From: Streptomyces sp. HmicA12
GTDB lineage: Bacteria; Actinomycetota; Actinomycetes; Streptomycetales; Streptomycetaceae
DNA: 64,000 nucleotides
Direction: 5' to 3'
Assembly: GCF_000373565.1 (NCBI RefSeq)
Contig: NZ_KB891798.1
Span: 62,206 to 126,205 of the forward strand
Part shown: positions 9,875 through 18,700 of the stretch, one piece after another
Layout of the letters: each line of letters opens with the position of its first letter
Numbering within the stretch: the stretch's first letter is position 1
Notes under the pieces: model-generated
What the model was told of the DNA's origin: nothing
Database searches by the model: none
What the model saw: the letters and a program-made list of their open reading frames with translations, nothing else
Program-made: the position numbers and the translations under genes

Positions 9875-11197
9875 ATGCGAGGGAATCCGCGCCACGGCGA
9901 CATCACGACCGCACCCGACACGGCGAAGCCGGCGGACACGGCGAGCACCGCGGACCCGCGGCCCCGGGCTCCCAGGATCGTCGGGTTCTCCTGGGGGCTG
10001 CTGATCCTCAACACGCTCGGCTCGGCCGGCGCGAAGACCGTCATCCCGCTGCCCCGCTCCCTCATCCAGGTGGCCACCATGGGCGCGCTGGTCGCCGCGT
10101 TCGCGCTGGCGCTCGCCGCCAATCCCCGGCTGCGCCTGCGATCCAGCGCCTACGTGCTGCTGCTCACCCTGCTGCTCGTACCGAGCGTCGTCTCCAGCGT
10201 GAACCTGGAGTCCGGCTTCGGCGCGCTGTTCCGCTGCGGCCGGCTGACGCTCTTCATCTGCACCCTCTGGCTGCTCAGCCGCTGGTGGGACGGCAGCCTG
10301 ACCTTCGTACGCAGCCACATCCGCATGTACTTCGTGGTGCTCGGCTCGGTGGCCGCGGGCCTGGTCATCTCACCGGGCGCCGCCATGCCCGAGGTCTACG
10401 GCGGTCGGCTGGTCGGCGCCCTGTGGCCGCTCACCCCGCCGCAGATCGGCCAGTACGCGGCGGTGATCATCGGCCTCACCGTGCTGCTCCTGCTGGGTCG
10501 CAGGACCGACCGGGCGAGCGCCGCGGTGGTCATCGTGCCCTCGCTCGTCCTGCTCCTGCTGACCCACACCAGGACGGCCACGCTCGGGCTGCTCATCGGC
10601 CTCGCGCTGGCGATCGGCTCGCTCGTGCTGACCAGCGCCGCCGCCCGCCGGTTCTTCACCTGGACCGTGGTGTGCGCCGGGGTGGGCGCGGTGGTGTTCG
10701 CCTCCGCGCTCCAGAAGTGGTTCCTGCGCGGGCAGACCCAGGAGAACTTCTCCAACCTCACCGGCCGGGCCAAGGTCTGGGACGCCCTGCTGGCCGCGCC
10801 CCGGTCCCTCTCGCAGCAACTGTTCGGCACGGGACTGGGCGACAAGTCGTACGGCGGGTTGCCGATCGACAACAGCTGGCTGGCCGTCTACAACGAACAG
10901 GGCCTGACCGGTGTCACACTCGTCGCGGCGATCATCCTCGTGCTCGGCGGCGTCGCGCTGCTGCGGCCGCCGTCGCTGCAGCGCGCCGCCGCGATCTTCC
11001 TGATCAGCTACTGCGCCATCGCGTCGTACACCGAGGCGGGACTGGGCGACGCGTCGCCGTACCTGCTGCATCTGGGCCTGGCCGCCTCGCTGTTGGCGAC
11101 GCCCGTCGTGGGGCCCGCACCGGTCCTCGTGCTGCCGAAGCAGGCCACCCCTCGACGACACGTCCCGCGCTGGGCCCGTGGTTCGGAGGTGAGGTGA
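9875..11197 (+). CDS. O-antigen ligase/Wzy-like polysaccharide polymerase
   Basis: 440 residues from ATG 9875, one base after the previous stop. GTG 9866 in the same frame would add three residues. After about 40 polar residues there are 10-12 hydrophobic helices spanning residues about 45-420. A larger extracytoplasmic loop near residues 280-345 (containing NLTGRAKVWD and GLPIDNSWL) has the character of O-antigen ligase/Wzy proteins. It would join repeat units into the polymer outside the membrane, working with the co-polymerases at 1-2166 and the flippase at 17402. The C-terminal 30 residues are cytoplasmic and basic. Confidence 0.75.
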   Translation: MRGNPRHGDITTAPDTAKPADTASTADPRPRAPRIVGFSWGLLILNTLGSAGAKTVIPLPRSLIQVATMGALVAAFALALAANPRLRLRSSAYVLLLTLLLVPSVVSSVNLESGFGALFRCGRLTLFICTLWLLSRWWDGSLTFVRSHIRMYFVVLGSVAAGLVISPGAAMPEVYGGRLVGALWPLTPPQIGQYAAVIIGLTVLLLLGRRTDRASAAVVIVPSLVLLLLTHTRTATLGLLIGLALAIGSLVLTSAAARRFFTWTVVCAGVGAVVFASALQKWFLRGQTQENFSNLTGRAKVWDALLAAPRSLSQQLFGTGLGDKSYGGLPIDNSWLAVYNEQGLTGVTLVAAIILVLGGVALLRPPSLQRAAAIFLISYCAIASYTEAGLGDASPYLLHLGLAASLLATPVVGPAPVLVLPKQATPRRHVPRWARGSEVR

Positions 11198-11199
11198 CC

Positions 11200-12441
11200 A
11201 TGCACGTCCTCGTGGTGCACAACCACTACGCGTCGGCCCAGCCGAGCGGGGAGAACAAGGTCGTCGACCAGGAGGTGGCACTGCTGCGCGCGGCCGGCCA
11301 CCAGGTCGACGTGTTCGAGCGGCGCAGCGACACCATCGGTTCCCGGTCCCTGCTCGGCAAGGCCGCGATCCCGCTGCTCGTGCCGTGGAACCCGGCGGTC
11401 CGCGCGGAACTCACCGCGAAGCTGCGCGCCGAGCGGCCCGACGTCGTGCACATCCACAACGTCTTCCCGCTCCTGTCGCCCGCGGTCCTCGCCGCCTGCG
11501 CCGACGCCGGTGTGCCCGCCGTCGCCACGCTGCACAACTACACCCAGGTCTGCCCGCCCGGCACGCTGCAGCGCGACGGACGGCCGTGCACCGAGTGCGT
11601 CGGGTCGACACCGCTGCCCGCCGTCCGGCACGGCTGCTACCGGAACTCCCGGCTCGCGACGGTGCCGCTCGCGGTCAGCCTGTCGGTCAACCGGCGGCGC
11701 TGGTGGTCGGGCGTGGAGCGCTTCTTCTGCATCTCGCAGTCCCAGCGCGACGTCCTGGTGGGGGCCGGCATGCCGGCCGAGCGCCTCGCGGTGAAACACA
11801 ACTTCGTGCCCGACCCGGGCACGCGCCGCACCGACGCGGGCGAGCACGTGCTGTACCTCGGCCGCCTCGCGGAGGCCAAGGGCGTGCGACTGCTCATGAC
11901 CGCGTGGGACGAGATCGCGGCGAGCGGCGGTGTCGGCGTGCCGCTCGTGATCGCCGGATCGGGGCCGCTGGAGCGGGAGGTGACCGCCTGGGCGGCCGGC
12001 CGCGACGACGTGCGGTACGCCGGCCTGTACGACACGGCGGAGTGCCAGAAGGCCATCGCCCGGTCGGTCGCCGTGGTGGCTCCCTCGACATGGCTGGAGG
12101 CGTTCGGCCTGGTGGCCGTCGAGGCGATGGCGGCCGGGGTGCCGACCGTCGCCGCCGGGCACGGAGCCTTCGTCGAACTCGTCGAGGACGGGACGACCGG
12201 GCTGCTGCACCGGCCCAACGAGACGGCCTCGCTGGCAAGTTGCCTGCGCCGGATCGCGGCCGACCCGGACCGCAACCGGGAGATGGGCCGTGCGGCCCGG
12301 CGCCGCTACGAACAGGACTTCAGCCCGGCCGTCGGCCTGGAGCGCCTGCTGGAGGAGTACCGCACCGCGATCGCGGGGCGGTCGGCAAAGGCTCGAGGCG
12401 GGGACATCCGCGCGAGCAGGGGGGATGGGGACAAGAGATGA
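11200..12441 (+). CDS. Glycosyltransferase, GT4 family
   Basis: 413 residues. ATG 11200 is chosen over GTG 11194 because the GGAGGT site at 11185-11190 is 9 bases from it. The protein has two Rossmann halves: N-terminal acceptor domain (LVVHNHYASAQPSGEN) and C-terminal nucleotide-sugar domain. The latter carries the E-x7-E retaining GT-B signature (EAFGLVAVE) and a GLLHRPNE segment. A Cys-rich loop (CPPGTLQRDGRPCTECVG) about residues 125-142 is found in a GT4 subset. It transfers a sugar to the growing repeat unit at the cytoplasmic face. It overlaps the next gene by four bases. Confidence 0.85.
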   Translation: MHVLVVHNHYASAQPSGENKVVDQEVALLRAAGHQVDVFERRSDTIGSRSLLGKAAIPLLVPWNPAVRAELTAKLRAERPDVVHIHNVFPLLSPAVLAACADAGVPAVATLHNYTQVCPPGTLQRDGRPCTECVGSTPLPAVRHGCYRNSRLATVPLAVSLSVNRRRWWSGVERFFCISQSQRDVLVGAGMPAERLAVKHNFVPDPGTRRTDAGEHVLYLGRLAEAKGVRLLMTAWDEIAASGGVGVPLVIAGSGPLEREVTAWAAGRDDVRYAGLYDTAECQKAIARSVAVVAPSTWLEAFGLVAVEAMAAGVPTVAAGHGAFVELVEDGTTGLLHRPNETASLASCLRRIAADPDRNREMGRAARRRYEQDFSPAVGLERLLEEYRTAIAGRSAKARGGDIRASRGDGDKR

Positions 12442-13673
12442 CACGATGCCGACTGTGCGGCTCGACGACGCTGGCGAGCGTCGTCGACCTGGGGGCGACG
12501 CCACCGTGCGAGAGCTTTCTGGCCGCGGAGCAACTGGACGAGCCGGAGCCGGCGTACCCGCTGCACCTGAGGGTCTGCACCGACTGCTGGCTGGCGCAGA
12601 TCCCGCCGCTGATCACGCCGGAGGAGACGTTCAAGGAGTACGCGTACTTCTCCTCCTACTCGACGTCCTGGGTCGAGCACGCGCGCACGTTCGTCGCCGA
12701 CGCCGTGCGGAAGGTGGGCCTCGGCTCCGACGCCTTCGTGGTCGAGGTCGCGAGCAACGACGGCTACCTGCTCAGCCACGTGGTGGACCGGGGGATCCGC
12801 TGCCTCGGCATCGAGCCGTCGGTGAACGTCGGCGCGGCGGCACGGGACGCGGGCGTGCCCACGCTCACGGAGTTCCTGTCCCCGGAGACCGGGGCGGCCG
12901 TCCGCACCGAGCACGGCCCGGCGAACCTGGTCGTGGCCAACAACGTGTACGCGCACATCCCCGACGTCGTCGGGTTCACCCAGGGACTGCGCGCCCTGGT
13001 CGCCGACGACGGCTGGGTCTCCATCGAGGTGCAGCACCTGCTGACCCTGATCGAGGAGAACCAGTACGACACGATCTACCACGAGCACTTCCAGTACTAC
13101 ACGGTCGCCTCCGCGATCCGGGCCCTGGCCAGCGGCGGACTGACGCTCGTGGACGTCGAGCTGCTGCCCACGCACGGCGGTTCCATCCGTTTGTGGGCCC
13201 GCCCCGCCGAGATCGCCGGCGAGCCGTCCCAGCGGGTGACCGACGTGCTGGCCCGCGAGAAGGCGGCAGGCCTCCAGGAACTGTCCGGGTACACCGAGTT
13301 CTCCGCACGGGTCGCCAAGGTCCGCAGGGACCTCCTGAAGTTCCTGATCGAGGCGGCCGAGCGCGGCGAGACGGTCGTCGGCTACGGCGCCCCGGGCAAG
13401 GGCAACACCCTGCTCAACCACTGCGGCATCCGGCCCGACCTGCTCGCGTACACGGTCGACCGCAACCCCTACAAGCACGGCAGGTTCACCCCGGGCACCC
13501 GCATCCCGATCCTGGCGCCCGAGCAGATAGCCGCCGACAAGCCGGACTACGTCCTCGTCCTCCCGTGGAACCTGCGGGCCGAGCTGGTCGAGCAGCTGTC
13601 CTTCGTGCACGACTGGGGCGGCCGCCTCGTCTTCCCCATCCCGGAACTCAGCATTGTCGAGGTCAACTCATGA
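12438..13673 (+). CDS. Sugar C-methyltransferase of the zinc-ribbon class I type
   Basis: 411 residues. The N-terminus has two Cys pairs (CRLC near residue 4 and CTDC near residue 50), the zinc-binding domain of NDP-hexose C-methyltransferases. The SAM-binding domain follows with motif VVEVASNDGYLL, and a C-terminal Rossmann-like domain has VGYGAPGKGNTLLN. This three-part build is that of the TylCIII/TcaB9-type family that methylates C-3 of keto-deoxysugars. It starts inside the stop of the GT4 gene and overlaps the cytidylyltransferase gene by four bases. A branched-chain nucleotide sugar is therefore likely in the polymer, but the exact carbon cannot be assigned. Confidence 0.82.
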   Translation: MTRCRLCGSTTLASVVDLGATPPCESFLAAEQLDEPEPAYPLHLRVCTDCWLAQIPPLITPEETFKEYAYFSSYSTSWVEHARTFVADAVRKVGLGSDAFVVEVASNDGYLLSHVVDRGIRCLGIEPSVNVGAAARDAGVPTLTEFLSPETGAAVRTEHGPANLVVANNVYAHIPDVVGFTQGLRALVADDGWVSIEVQHLLTLIEENQYDTIYHEHFQYYTVASAIRALASGGLTLVDVELLPTHGGSIRLWARPAEIAGEPSQRVTDVLAREKAAGLQELSGYTEFSARVAKVRRDLLKFLIEAAERGETVVGYGAPGKGNTLLNHCGIRPDLLAYTVDRNPYKHGRFTPGTRIPILAPEQIAADKPDYVLVLPWNLRAELVEQLSFVHDWGGRLVFPIPELSIVEVNS

Positions 13674-14464
13674 AGGTCGTCCTGTTCTGCGGCGGTTACG
13701 GGATGCGGATGCGCAGCGGCGCCGCGGACGACGTGCCCAAGCCCATGGCGATGGTCGGCCCGCGCCCGCTGATCTGGCACGTCATGCGCTACTACGCCCA
13801 CTTCGGGCACAAGGAGTTCATCCTGTGCCTCGGATACGGCGCCCACCACATCAAGAACTTCTTCCTCAACTACGAGGAGACGACGTCCAACGACTTCGTG
13901 CTGCGCGGCGGGAAGCCCGAGCTGCTGTCCACCGACATCGCCGACTGGACCATCACGTTCGCGCAGACCGGCATCGAGTCGCCGATCGGTGAGCGCCTGC
14001 GCCGGGTGCGCCACCACCTGGACGGCGACGAGATGTTCCTCGCCAACTACGCCGACGTGCTCACCGACGCCCCGCTGCCGGAGATGATCGACCGGTTCGC
14101 CGCGCGGGACGCCGGGGCGTCGATGATGGTGGTGCCGCCGCAGTCCTCGTTCCACTGCGTGGAGCTGGGCGAGGACGGTCTGGTCGGCGGCATCACGGCG
14201 GTGAGCGACATGCCGCTGTGGGAGAACGGCGGATACTTCGTGCTCCGCCAGGAGGTCTTCGACCACATCCCCGAGAACGGCGACCTGGTCGCCGACGGCT
14301 GCGGCCAACTCGCCAAGCAGGGAAGGCTGGTGGCGCACCAGCACCGCGGCTTCTGGAAGCCGACCGACACCGTGAAGGAGCGAGCCGCGCTCGACGAGTC
14401 CTACGCGCGGGGTCACCGCCCGTGGGCCGTGTGGGAGCACGACGCCGTCGGGGCGCGAGCGTGA
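13670..14464 (+). CDS. rfbF: Glucose-1-phosphate cytidylyltransferase-like nucleotidyltransferase
   Basis: 264 residues, close to the usual RfbF length of about 257. The N-terminal nucleotide loop (FCGGYGMRMR) and KPM motif (PKPMAMVGPRPLIWHVM) are those of sugar nucleotidyltransferases. Segments such as FLNYEETTSND and GFWKPTDTVKE match the cytidylyltransferase branch. The expected reaction is CTP plus hexose-1-phosphate to CDP-hexose. No CDP-glucose 4,6-dehydratase (RfbG) is visible in the window, so the activated sugar may follow another route or the enzyme may lie upstream. Coupled by ATGA and GTGA overlaps on both sides. Confidence 0.82.
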   Translation: MKVVLFCGGYGMRMRSGAADDVPKPMAMVGPRPLIWHVMRYYAHFGHKEFILCLGYGAHHIKNFFLNYEETTSNDFVLRGGKPELLSTDIADWTITFAQTGIESPIGERLRRVRHHLDGDEMFLANYADVLTDAPLPEMIDRFAARDAGASMMVVPPQSSFHCVELGEDGLVGGITAVSDMPLWENGGYFVLRQEVFDHIPENGDLVADGCGQLAKQGRLVAHQHRGFWKPTDTVKERAALDESYARGHRPWAVWEHDAVGARA

Positions 14465-15108
14465 TCCGGCTCGGGGCGAGGCCCCTGGACCGGATCGTCG
14501 TGGTGGGCGCGCACTGCGACGACATCGCCATCGGCGCCGGCGGCACCCTCCTGACGCTGTGCCTCGCGCGCCGGGGCATCCGCGTCGACGCGCTGGTGCT
14601 CTCCGGCGGCGGCACCGAGCGGGAGCAGGAGGAGCGGGCCGCGCTCGCCGCCTTCTGCCCGGACGCCGACCTACGGGTCACCGTGCTCAAACTCCCCGAC
14701 GGCCGGATGCCGGCGCACTGGGAAGAGGCCAAGGCCGCCGTCGAGGAGTTGCGCGACCGGACCGACCCGGACCTGATCCTCGCGCCGCGCACCGACGACG
14801 CCCACCAGGACCACCGGGGCCTCGCGCAACTGCTGCCCACCGCGTTCCGCGACCACCTCGTCCTCGGGTACGAGATCGTCAAGTGGGACGGCGACCTCGG
14901 CCGCCCGTCGGCGTACCAGCCGCTGGACCCGCCGATCGCCGAACAGAAGGTCCGGCTGCTGCAGGAGCACTACCCCTCGCAGCGCCACCGGCCCTGGTAC
15001 GACCGGGAGGCCTTCCTCGGCCTCGCCCGGATCCGCGGTATCGAATGCCACGCGCACTACGCCGAGGCGTTCGCCGTCACCAAACTCATGCTCGATCTGG
15101 GGGACTGA
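14461..15108 (+). CDS. PIG-L/LmbE family deacetylase
   Basis: 215 residues from GTG 14461, overlapping the previous stop. The metal-site motif reads AHCDDI at residues 17-22, where most family members have AHPDDE: His18, Asp20 and Asp21 are kept, Glu is replaced by Ile. The second metal motif is present as DDAHQDHRG. The family removes N-acetyl groups from amino sugars such as GlcNAc-PI or mycothiol precursors. In this locus it probably deacetylates a nucleotide-linked or lipid-linked amino sugar. The substitution may alter activity but the metal ligands look intact. Confidence 0.82.
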   Translation: MIRLGARPLDRIVVVGAHCDDIAIGAGGTLLTLCLARRGIRVDALVLSGGGTEREQEERAALAAFCPDADLRVTVLKLPDGRMPAHWEEAKAAVEELRDRTDPDLILAPRTDDAHQDHRGLAQLLPTAFRDHLVLGYEIVKWDGDLGRPSAYQPLDPPIAEQKVRLLQEHYPSQRHRPWYDREAFLGLARIRGIECHAHYAEAFAVTKLMLDLGD

Positions 15109-15111
15109 ACC

Positions 15112-16134
15112 TTGCGCGTACTGCTGACCGGACACCAGGGCTACCTGGGCACCGTGATGGCCCCGGTCCTGGCAGCCGCCGGACACGAGGTCGTCGGCCT
15201 CGACGCCGGCCTGTTCGCCGACTGTGTGCTGGGCCCGCGGCCCGCTGACCCCGCGGGCCACCGCGTGGACCTGCGCGACGTCACGGCCGAACACGTGGCA
15301 GGGGTGGACGCCGTGATCCACCTCGCCGCGCTCTCCAACGACCCGCTGGGGTCACTGGCGCCGGAGCTCACCTACGACATCAACCACCACGCCTCGGTCC
15401 GCCTCGCCCGGCTGGCCCGCGAAGCCGGCGCACGGCGCTTCCTGTACGCGTCGACCTGCTCCGTCTACGGCGCCGCGGGCGGCGGCGACCTGGTCGCCGA
15501 GGACGCCCCGCTGCGCCCGGTGACCCCGTACGCGGAGTCCAAGGTGCGCGTCGAGGACGACCTGCACGCGCTGGCCGACGACGACTTCACCCCGGTGTAC
15601 ATGCGCAACGCCACCGCCTTCGGCTTCTCGCCCCGGCTGCGCGCCGACATCGTGCTCAACAACCTGATGGGGCACGCGCTCCTGTCCGGCGAGGTGCTGG
15701 TGCTCTCCGACGGCACCCCCTGGCGACCGCTGGTGCACGCCGCCGACATCGCCCGCGCCTTCACGGCCGCGCTCGAGGCGCCGCGCGAGGCCGTGCACGA
15801 CCGGGCGTTCAACATCGGCAGCGAGGTCAACAACGTCACGGTCGCCCAGATCGCCGAGCAGGTCGGCGAGGTGGCCGGCGCGAAGGTGAACATCACCGGG
15901 GAGAACGGCGCCGACCCGCGCTCCTACCGGGTCGACTTCTCCCGGTTCCGCGCCGCGATCCCCGGCTTCGACTGCGAATGGACCGTGAAGCAGGGCGCCC
16001 TCGAACTCGCCGAGGCCTACCGGAAGTTCGACCTGACGCGGGAGAGCTTCGAGCAGCGCTTCACCCGCCTCGCCGTGCTGCGCGCGGCGTCCGAGGCCGA
16101 CACCGTCGACGACACCCTTCGGTGGCGCCGATGA
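15112..16134 (+). CDS. NAD-dependent sugar epimerase/dehydratase (extended SDR)
   Basis: 340 residues from TTG 15112, three bases after the preceding stop, with a GGGG-rich ribosome site just inside that stop. It has the extended-SDR nucleotide motif TGHQGYLG (residues 6-13) and the catalytic Y140-x-x-x-K144 (YAESK). The acceptor loop STCSVYGAAGG supplies the Ser. The family comprises UDP-, CDP- or dTDP-hexose 4-epimerases and 4,6-dehydratases. The position after the cytidylyltransferase suggests it acts on the same activated sugar. It overlaps the DUF4910 gene by four bases. Reaction type not assignable from sequence. Confidence 0.83.
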   Translation: MRVLLTGHQGYLGTVMAPVLAAAGHEVVGLDAGLFADCVLGPRPADPAGHRVDLRDVTAEHVAGVDAVIHLAALSNDPLGSLAPELTYDINHHASVRLARLAREAGARRFLYASTCSVYGAAGGGDLVAEDAPLRPVTPYAESKVRVEDDLHALADDDFTPVYMRNATAFGFSPRLRADIVLNNLMGHALLSGEVLVLSDGTPWRPLVHAADIARAFTAALEAPREAVHDRAFNIGSEVNNVTVAQIAEQVGEVAGAKVNITGENGADPRSYRVDFSRFRAAIPGFDCEWTVKQGALELAEAYRKFDLTRESFEQRFTRLAVLRAASEADTVDDTLRWRR

Positions 16135-17405
16135 CCGGGACGGGAGAGGAGATGCACGACCTGGTGCGGCGGCTGTACCCGCTGTGCCGGAGCATCACCG
16201 GTGACGGGGTGCGTGCCACCCTGGACATCGTCGGCGAGTACGTCCCGCTGAAGATCCACGAGGTACCGACGGGCACCCAGGTGCTCGACTGGACGGTCCC
16301 GCAGGAGTGGAACATCCGGGACGCGTACATCGCCGACGCCTCCGGGCGGCGGGTCGTCGACTTCGCCGAGTCCAGCCTGCACGTGCTCGGCTACAGCGTG
16401 CCCGTCGCGCGGACCATGCCGCTCGCCGAGCTCCGCGCCCACCTGCACACCCTCCCCGAACAACCGAGCCTGGTGCCCTACCGCACCAGCTACTACCAGC
16501 CGCAGTGGGGCTTCTGCCTGGCCCAGGACACCCTCGACGCGCTGCCGGACGGCGAGTACGAGGTGCGGGTGGACTCCACACTCGAGGACGGACACCTCAC
16601 CTACGCCGAGCACGTGATCCCCGGACAGGTCCCCGACGAGGTCATCGTCTCCTGCCACGTCTGCCACCCGTCGCTGGCCAACGACAACCTGGCCGGCATC
16701 GCGGTGGCGACGTACCTGGCCCGGGCGCTGGCCGAGGAGACCCCGTACTACACCTACCGGTTCATCTACGCGCCCGGCACCATCGGCGCCATCACCTGGC
16801 TGGCCCGCAACGCGGAGCGCATCGAGCAGGTCAAGCACGGGCTCGTGCTGGCCTGCGCGGGCGACTCGGGACAGCTGACGTACAAGCGGAGCAGGCGCGG
16901 CGACGCGGAGATCGACCGGGTGCTGCGGCACGTCCTCAACGCCTCCGAACGCCCGCACAGCGTCAGGGAGTTCACTCCGTACGGCTACGACGAGCGGCAG
17001 TACTGCTCACCCGGGTTCGACCTCGGGGTGGGCTCGCTGAGCCGCACCCCGTACGCCGGGTACCCCGAGTACCACACCTCGGGGGACAACCCGGACTTCG
17101 TCACCCCGGAGGCGATGGCGGACACCCTCGCCGTCTGCCGCGAGGCGTTCGGCGTGCTCGACCGCAACCGGCGGTACGTGAACCTGAGCCCCTACGGCGA
17201 ACCCCAGCTGGGGCGGCGCGGGTTGTACGACTCGCTCGGCGGGCGCAGCGACGCGAAAGCGGCGCAGATGGCGATGCTCTGGGTGCTCAGCCTCTCCGAC
17301 GGCGAGCACAGTCTGCTGGACGTCGCCGAGCGGGCCGAGCTGCCCTTCGACGCCGTCGCCGCGGCGGCCGACGCCCTGCACGACGCCGGGCTGATCAAGG
17401 CATGA
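16131..17405 (+). CDS. DUF4910 aminopeptidase-like protein of glycan clusters
   Basis: 424 residues, starting inside the previous stop. The central part resembles M28-type metallopeptidase folds: SCHVCHPSLANDNLAGIAVA has the H-x-C-H and N-D-N pattern in place of the usual His-Asp zinc site. ACAGDSG, YDERQYCSPGFDL and YHTSGDN follow. A winged-helix-like tail (about residues 365-424, LLDVAERAELPFDAV) ends the protein. Members sit in polysaccharide loci together with PIG-L and nucleotide-sugar genes, so the real substrate is probably a sugar amide or aminoacyl-sugar instead of a peptide. That role is inference. Confidence 0.75.
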   Translation: MTGTGEEMHDLVRRLYPLCRSITGDGVRATLDIVGEYVPLKIHEVPTGTQVLDWTVPQEWNIRDAYIADASGRRVVDFAESSLHVLGYSVPVARTMPLAELRAHLHTLPEQPSLVPYRTSYYQPQWGFCLAQDTLDALPDGEYEVRVDSTLEDGHLTYAEHVIPGQVPDEVIVSCHVCHPSLANDNLAGIAVATYLARALAEETPYYTYRFIYAPGTIGAITWLARNAERIEQVKHGLVLACAGDSGQLTYKRSRRGDAEIDRVLRHVLNASERPHSVREFTPYGYDERQYCSPGFDLGVGSLSRTPYAGYPEYHTSGDNPDFVTPEAMADTLAVCREAFGVLDRNRRYVNLSPYGEPQLGRRGLYDSLGGRSDAKAAQMAMLWVLSLSDGEHSLLDVAERAELPFDAVAAAADALHDAGLIKA

Positions 17406-18700
17406 AACCGATGACCACCGAGGGGGAGACGACGAGGCCGGCGGCGCCGACCGCGCGGCGCGCCATGGCCGGCCGACTGTCCTGGGGCCTCGCCGACCAG
17501 GCGGCCTCCAGCCTCACCAACTTCGCGGTGGGGATCTACGTGGCACGTGAGCTCGGCGTGACCGCGTTCGGCGTGTTCAGCCTGGCCTGGCTGACCTACG
17601 GCGTCGTGCTCAACGTCGCCCGGGGCCTCGCCACCGACCCGCTCGTGGTGCGCTTCAGCGGCGTACCGGAAGCGACCTGGCGCTCGGCGGCGGGCCGCGC
17701 GTCGGGCGCCGCACTCGCGCTGGGCATCGCGCTCGGCGCGGTGTGCCTGCTCATCGGGCTCGGCATCGGCGGGCGCGTGGGGCCCGCGTTCGTCTGCCTC
17801 GGCGTCGTGCTCCCGGCGCTGCTCCTCCAGGACGCCTGGCGCTTCGCGTTCTTCGCCGCCGGATCGGGGCGCAAGGCCTTCCTCAACGACCTCGCGTGGG
17901 GCGTCGCGCTCGTCCCCGCGATGGTCGTGGCGGCCCGTGTCGGCACCGTCGCCGCCTTCCTGCTCGCCTGGGGCGTGTCCGCCGCGGTCGCCGCGGCGTA
18001 CGGCTGCTTCCAGTCGGGCATCCGGCCGCGGCTGACCCGGGCGCGCGGCTGGCTGCGCGAGCAGCGCGACCTCGGCTACCGCTACCTCGTCGAGAACGTG
18101 AGCCTCAGCGGCGCGAGCCAACTGCGCGCCTACGGACTCGGCGTGATCGTCGGCGTCGGCGCGGTGGGCGCGGTGCGCGGCGCTGAGCTCCTGCTCGGCC
18201 CGTTCCTCGCGCTGCTGATGGGCCTCTCGCTGGTCACCGTCGCGGAGGCGGCCCGGGTGCTGCGCCAGGCACCGCACCGCCTCGGCAGGTTCTGCCTCCT
18301 GCTCGGCGGCGGACAGGCCGGGACCGCGCTGCTGTGGGGCGGGGCGCTGCTCCTGGTGCCCGACCGGGCCGGCGAGTTCGTGCTCGGCGACGTCTGGCAC
18401 TCGGCCTCGCAACTCATCATTCCGGCCACCCTCGCCGTCGCCGGCTCCGGGCTCGGCACCGGCGCCGCTGCCGGCCTGCGGGCGCTCGCCGCGGCCCGGC
18501 GCAGCCTGCGCTGCCAGCTGTTCGCCTCCGCCTGCTACGTCGGCGGCGGACTCGGCGGCGCGGCCGTGGCCGGCACGATCGGCTCGGCCTGGGGCGTCGC
18601 CGCCGCGACGCTGACCAGCTCGGCCGTGTGGTGGCTCCAACTGCGGTCCGCCCTCCGCGAGCGCCACCAGAACACCCTTCCCGAAGTGAGGACGCAATGA
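17402..18700 (+). CDS. Wzx-like polysaccharide flippase (MATE/MOP superfamily)
   Basis: 432 residues with roughly 12 hydrophobic helices from residue 28 to 420. The N-terminal segment LSWGLADQAASSLTNFAVGIYVARELG is typical of polysaccharide-exporting MOP proteins. It would flip the lipid-linked repeat unit to the outer face for the Wzy-like polymerase at 9875. ATG 17402 lies inside the preceding stop. ATG 17411 is a possible alternative start. It ends close to the GT2 gene, again with a four-base overlap. Confidence 0.75.
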   Translation: MKPMTTEGETTRPAAPTARRAMAGRLSWGLADQAASSLTNFAVGIYVARELGVTAFGVFSLAWLTYGVVLNVARGLATDPLVVRFSGVPEATWRSAAGRASGAALALGIALGAVCLLIGLGIGGRVGPAFVCLGVVLPALLLQDAWRFAFFAAGSGRKAFLNDLAWGVALVPAMVVAARVGTVAAFLLAWGVSAAVAAAYGCFQSGIRPRLTRARGWLREQRDLGYRYLVENVSLSGASQLRAYGLGVIVGVGAVGAVRGAELLLGPFLALLMGLSLVTVAEAARVLRQAPHRLGRFCLLLGGGQAGTALLWGGALLLVPDRAGEFVLGDVWHSASQLIIPATLAVAGSGLGTGAAAGLRALAAARRSLRCQLFASACYVGGGLGGAAVAGTIGSAWGVAAATLTSSAVWWLQLRSALRERHQNTLPEVRTQ

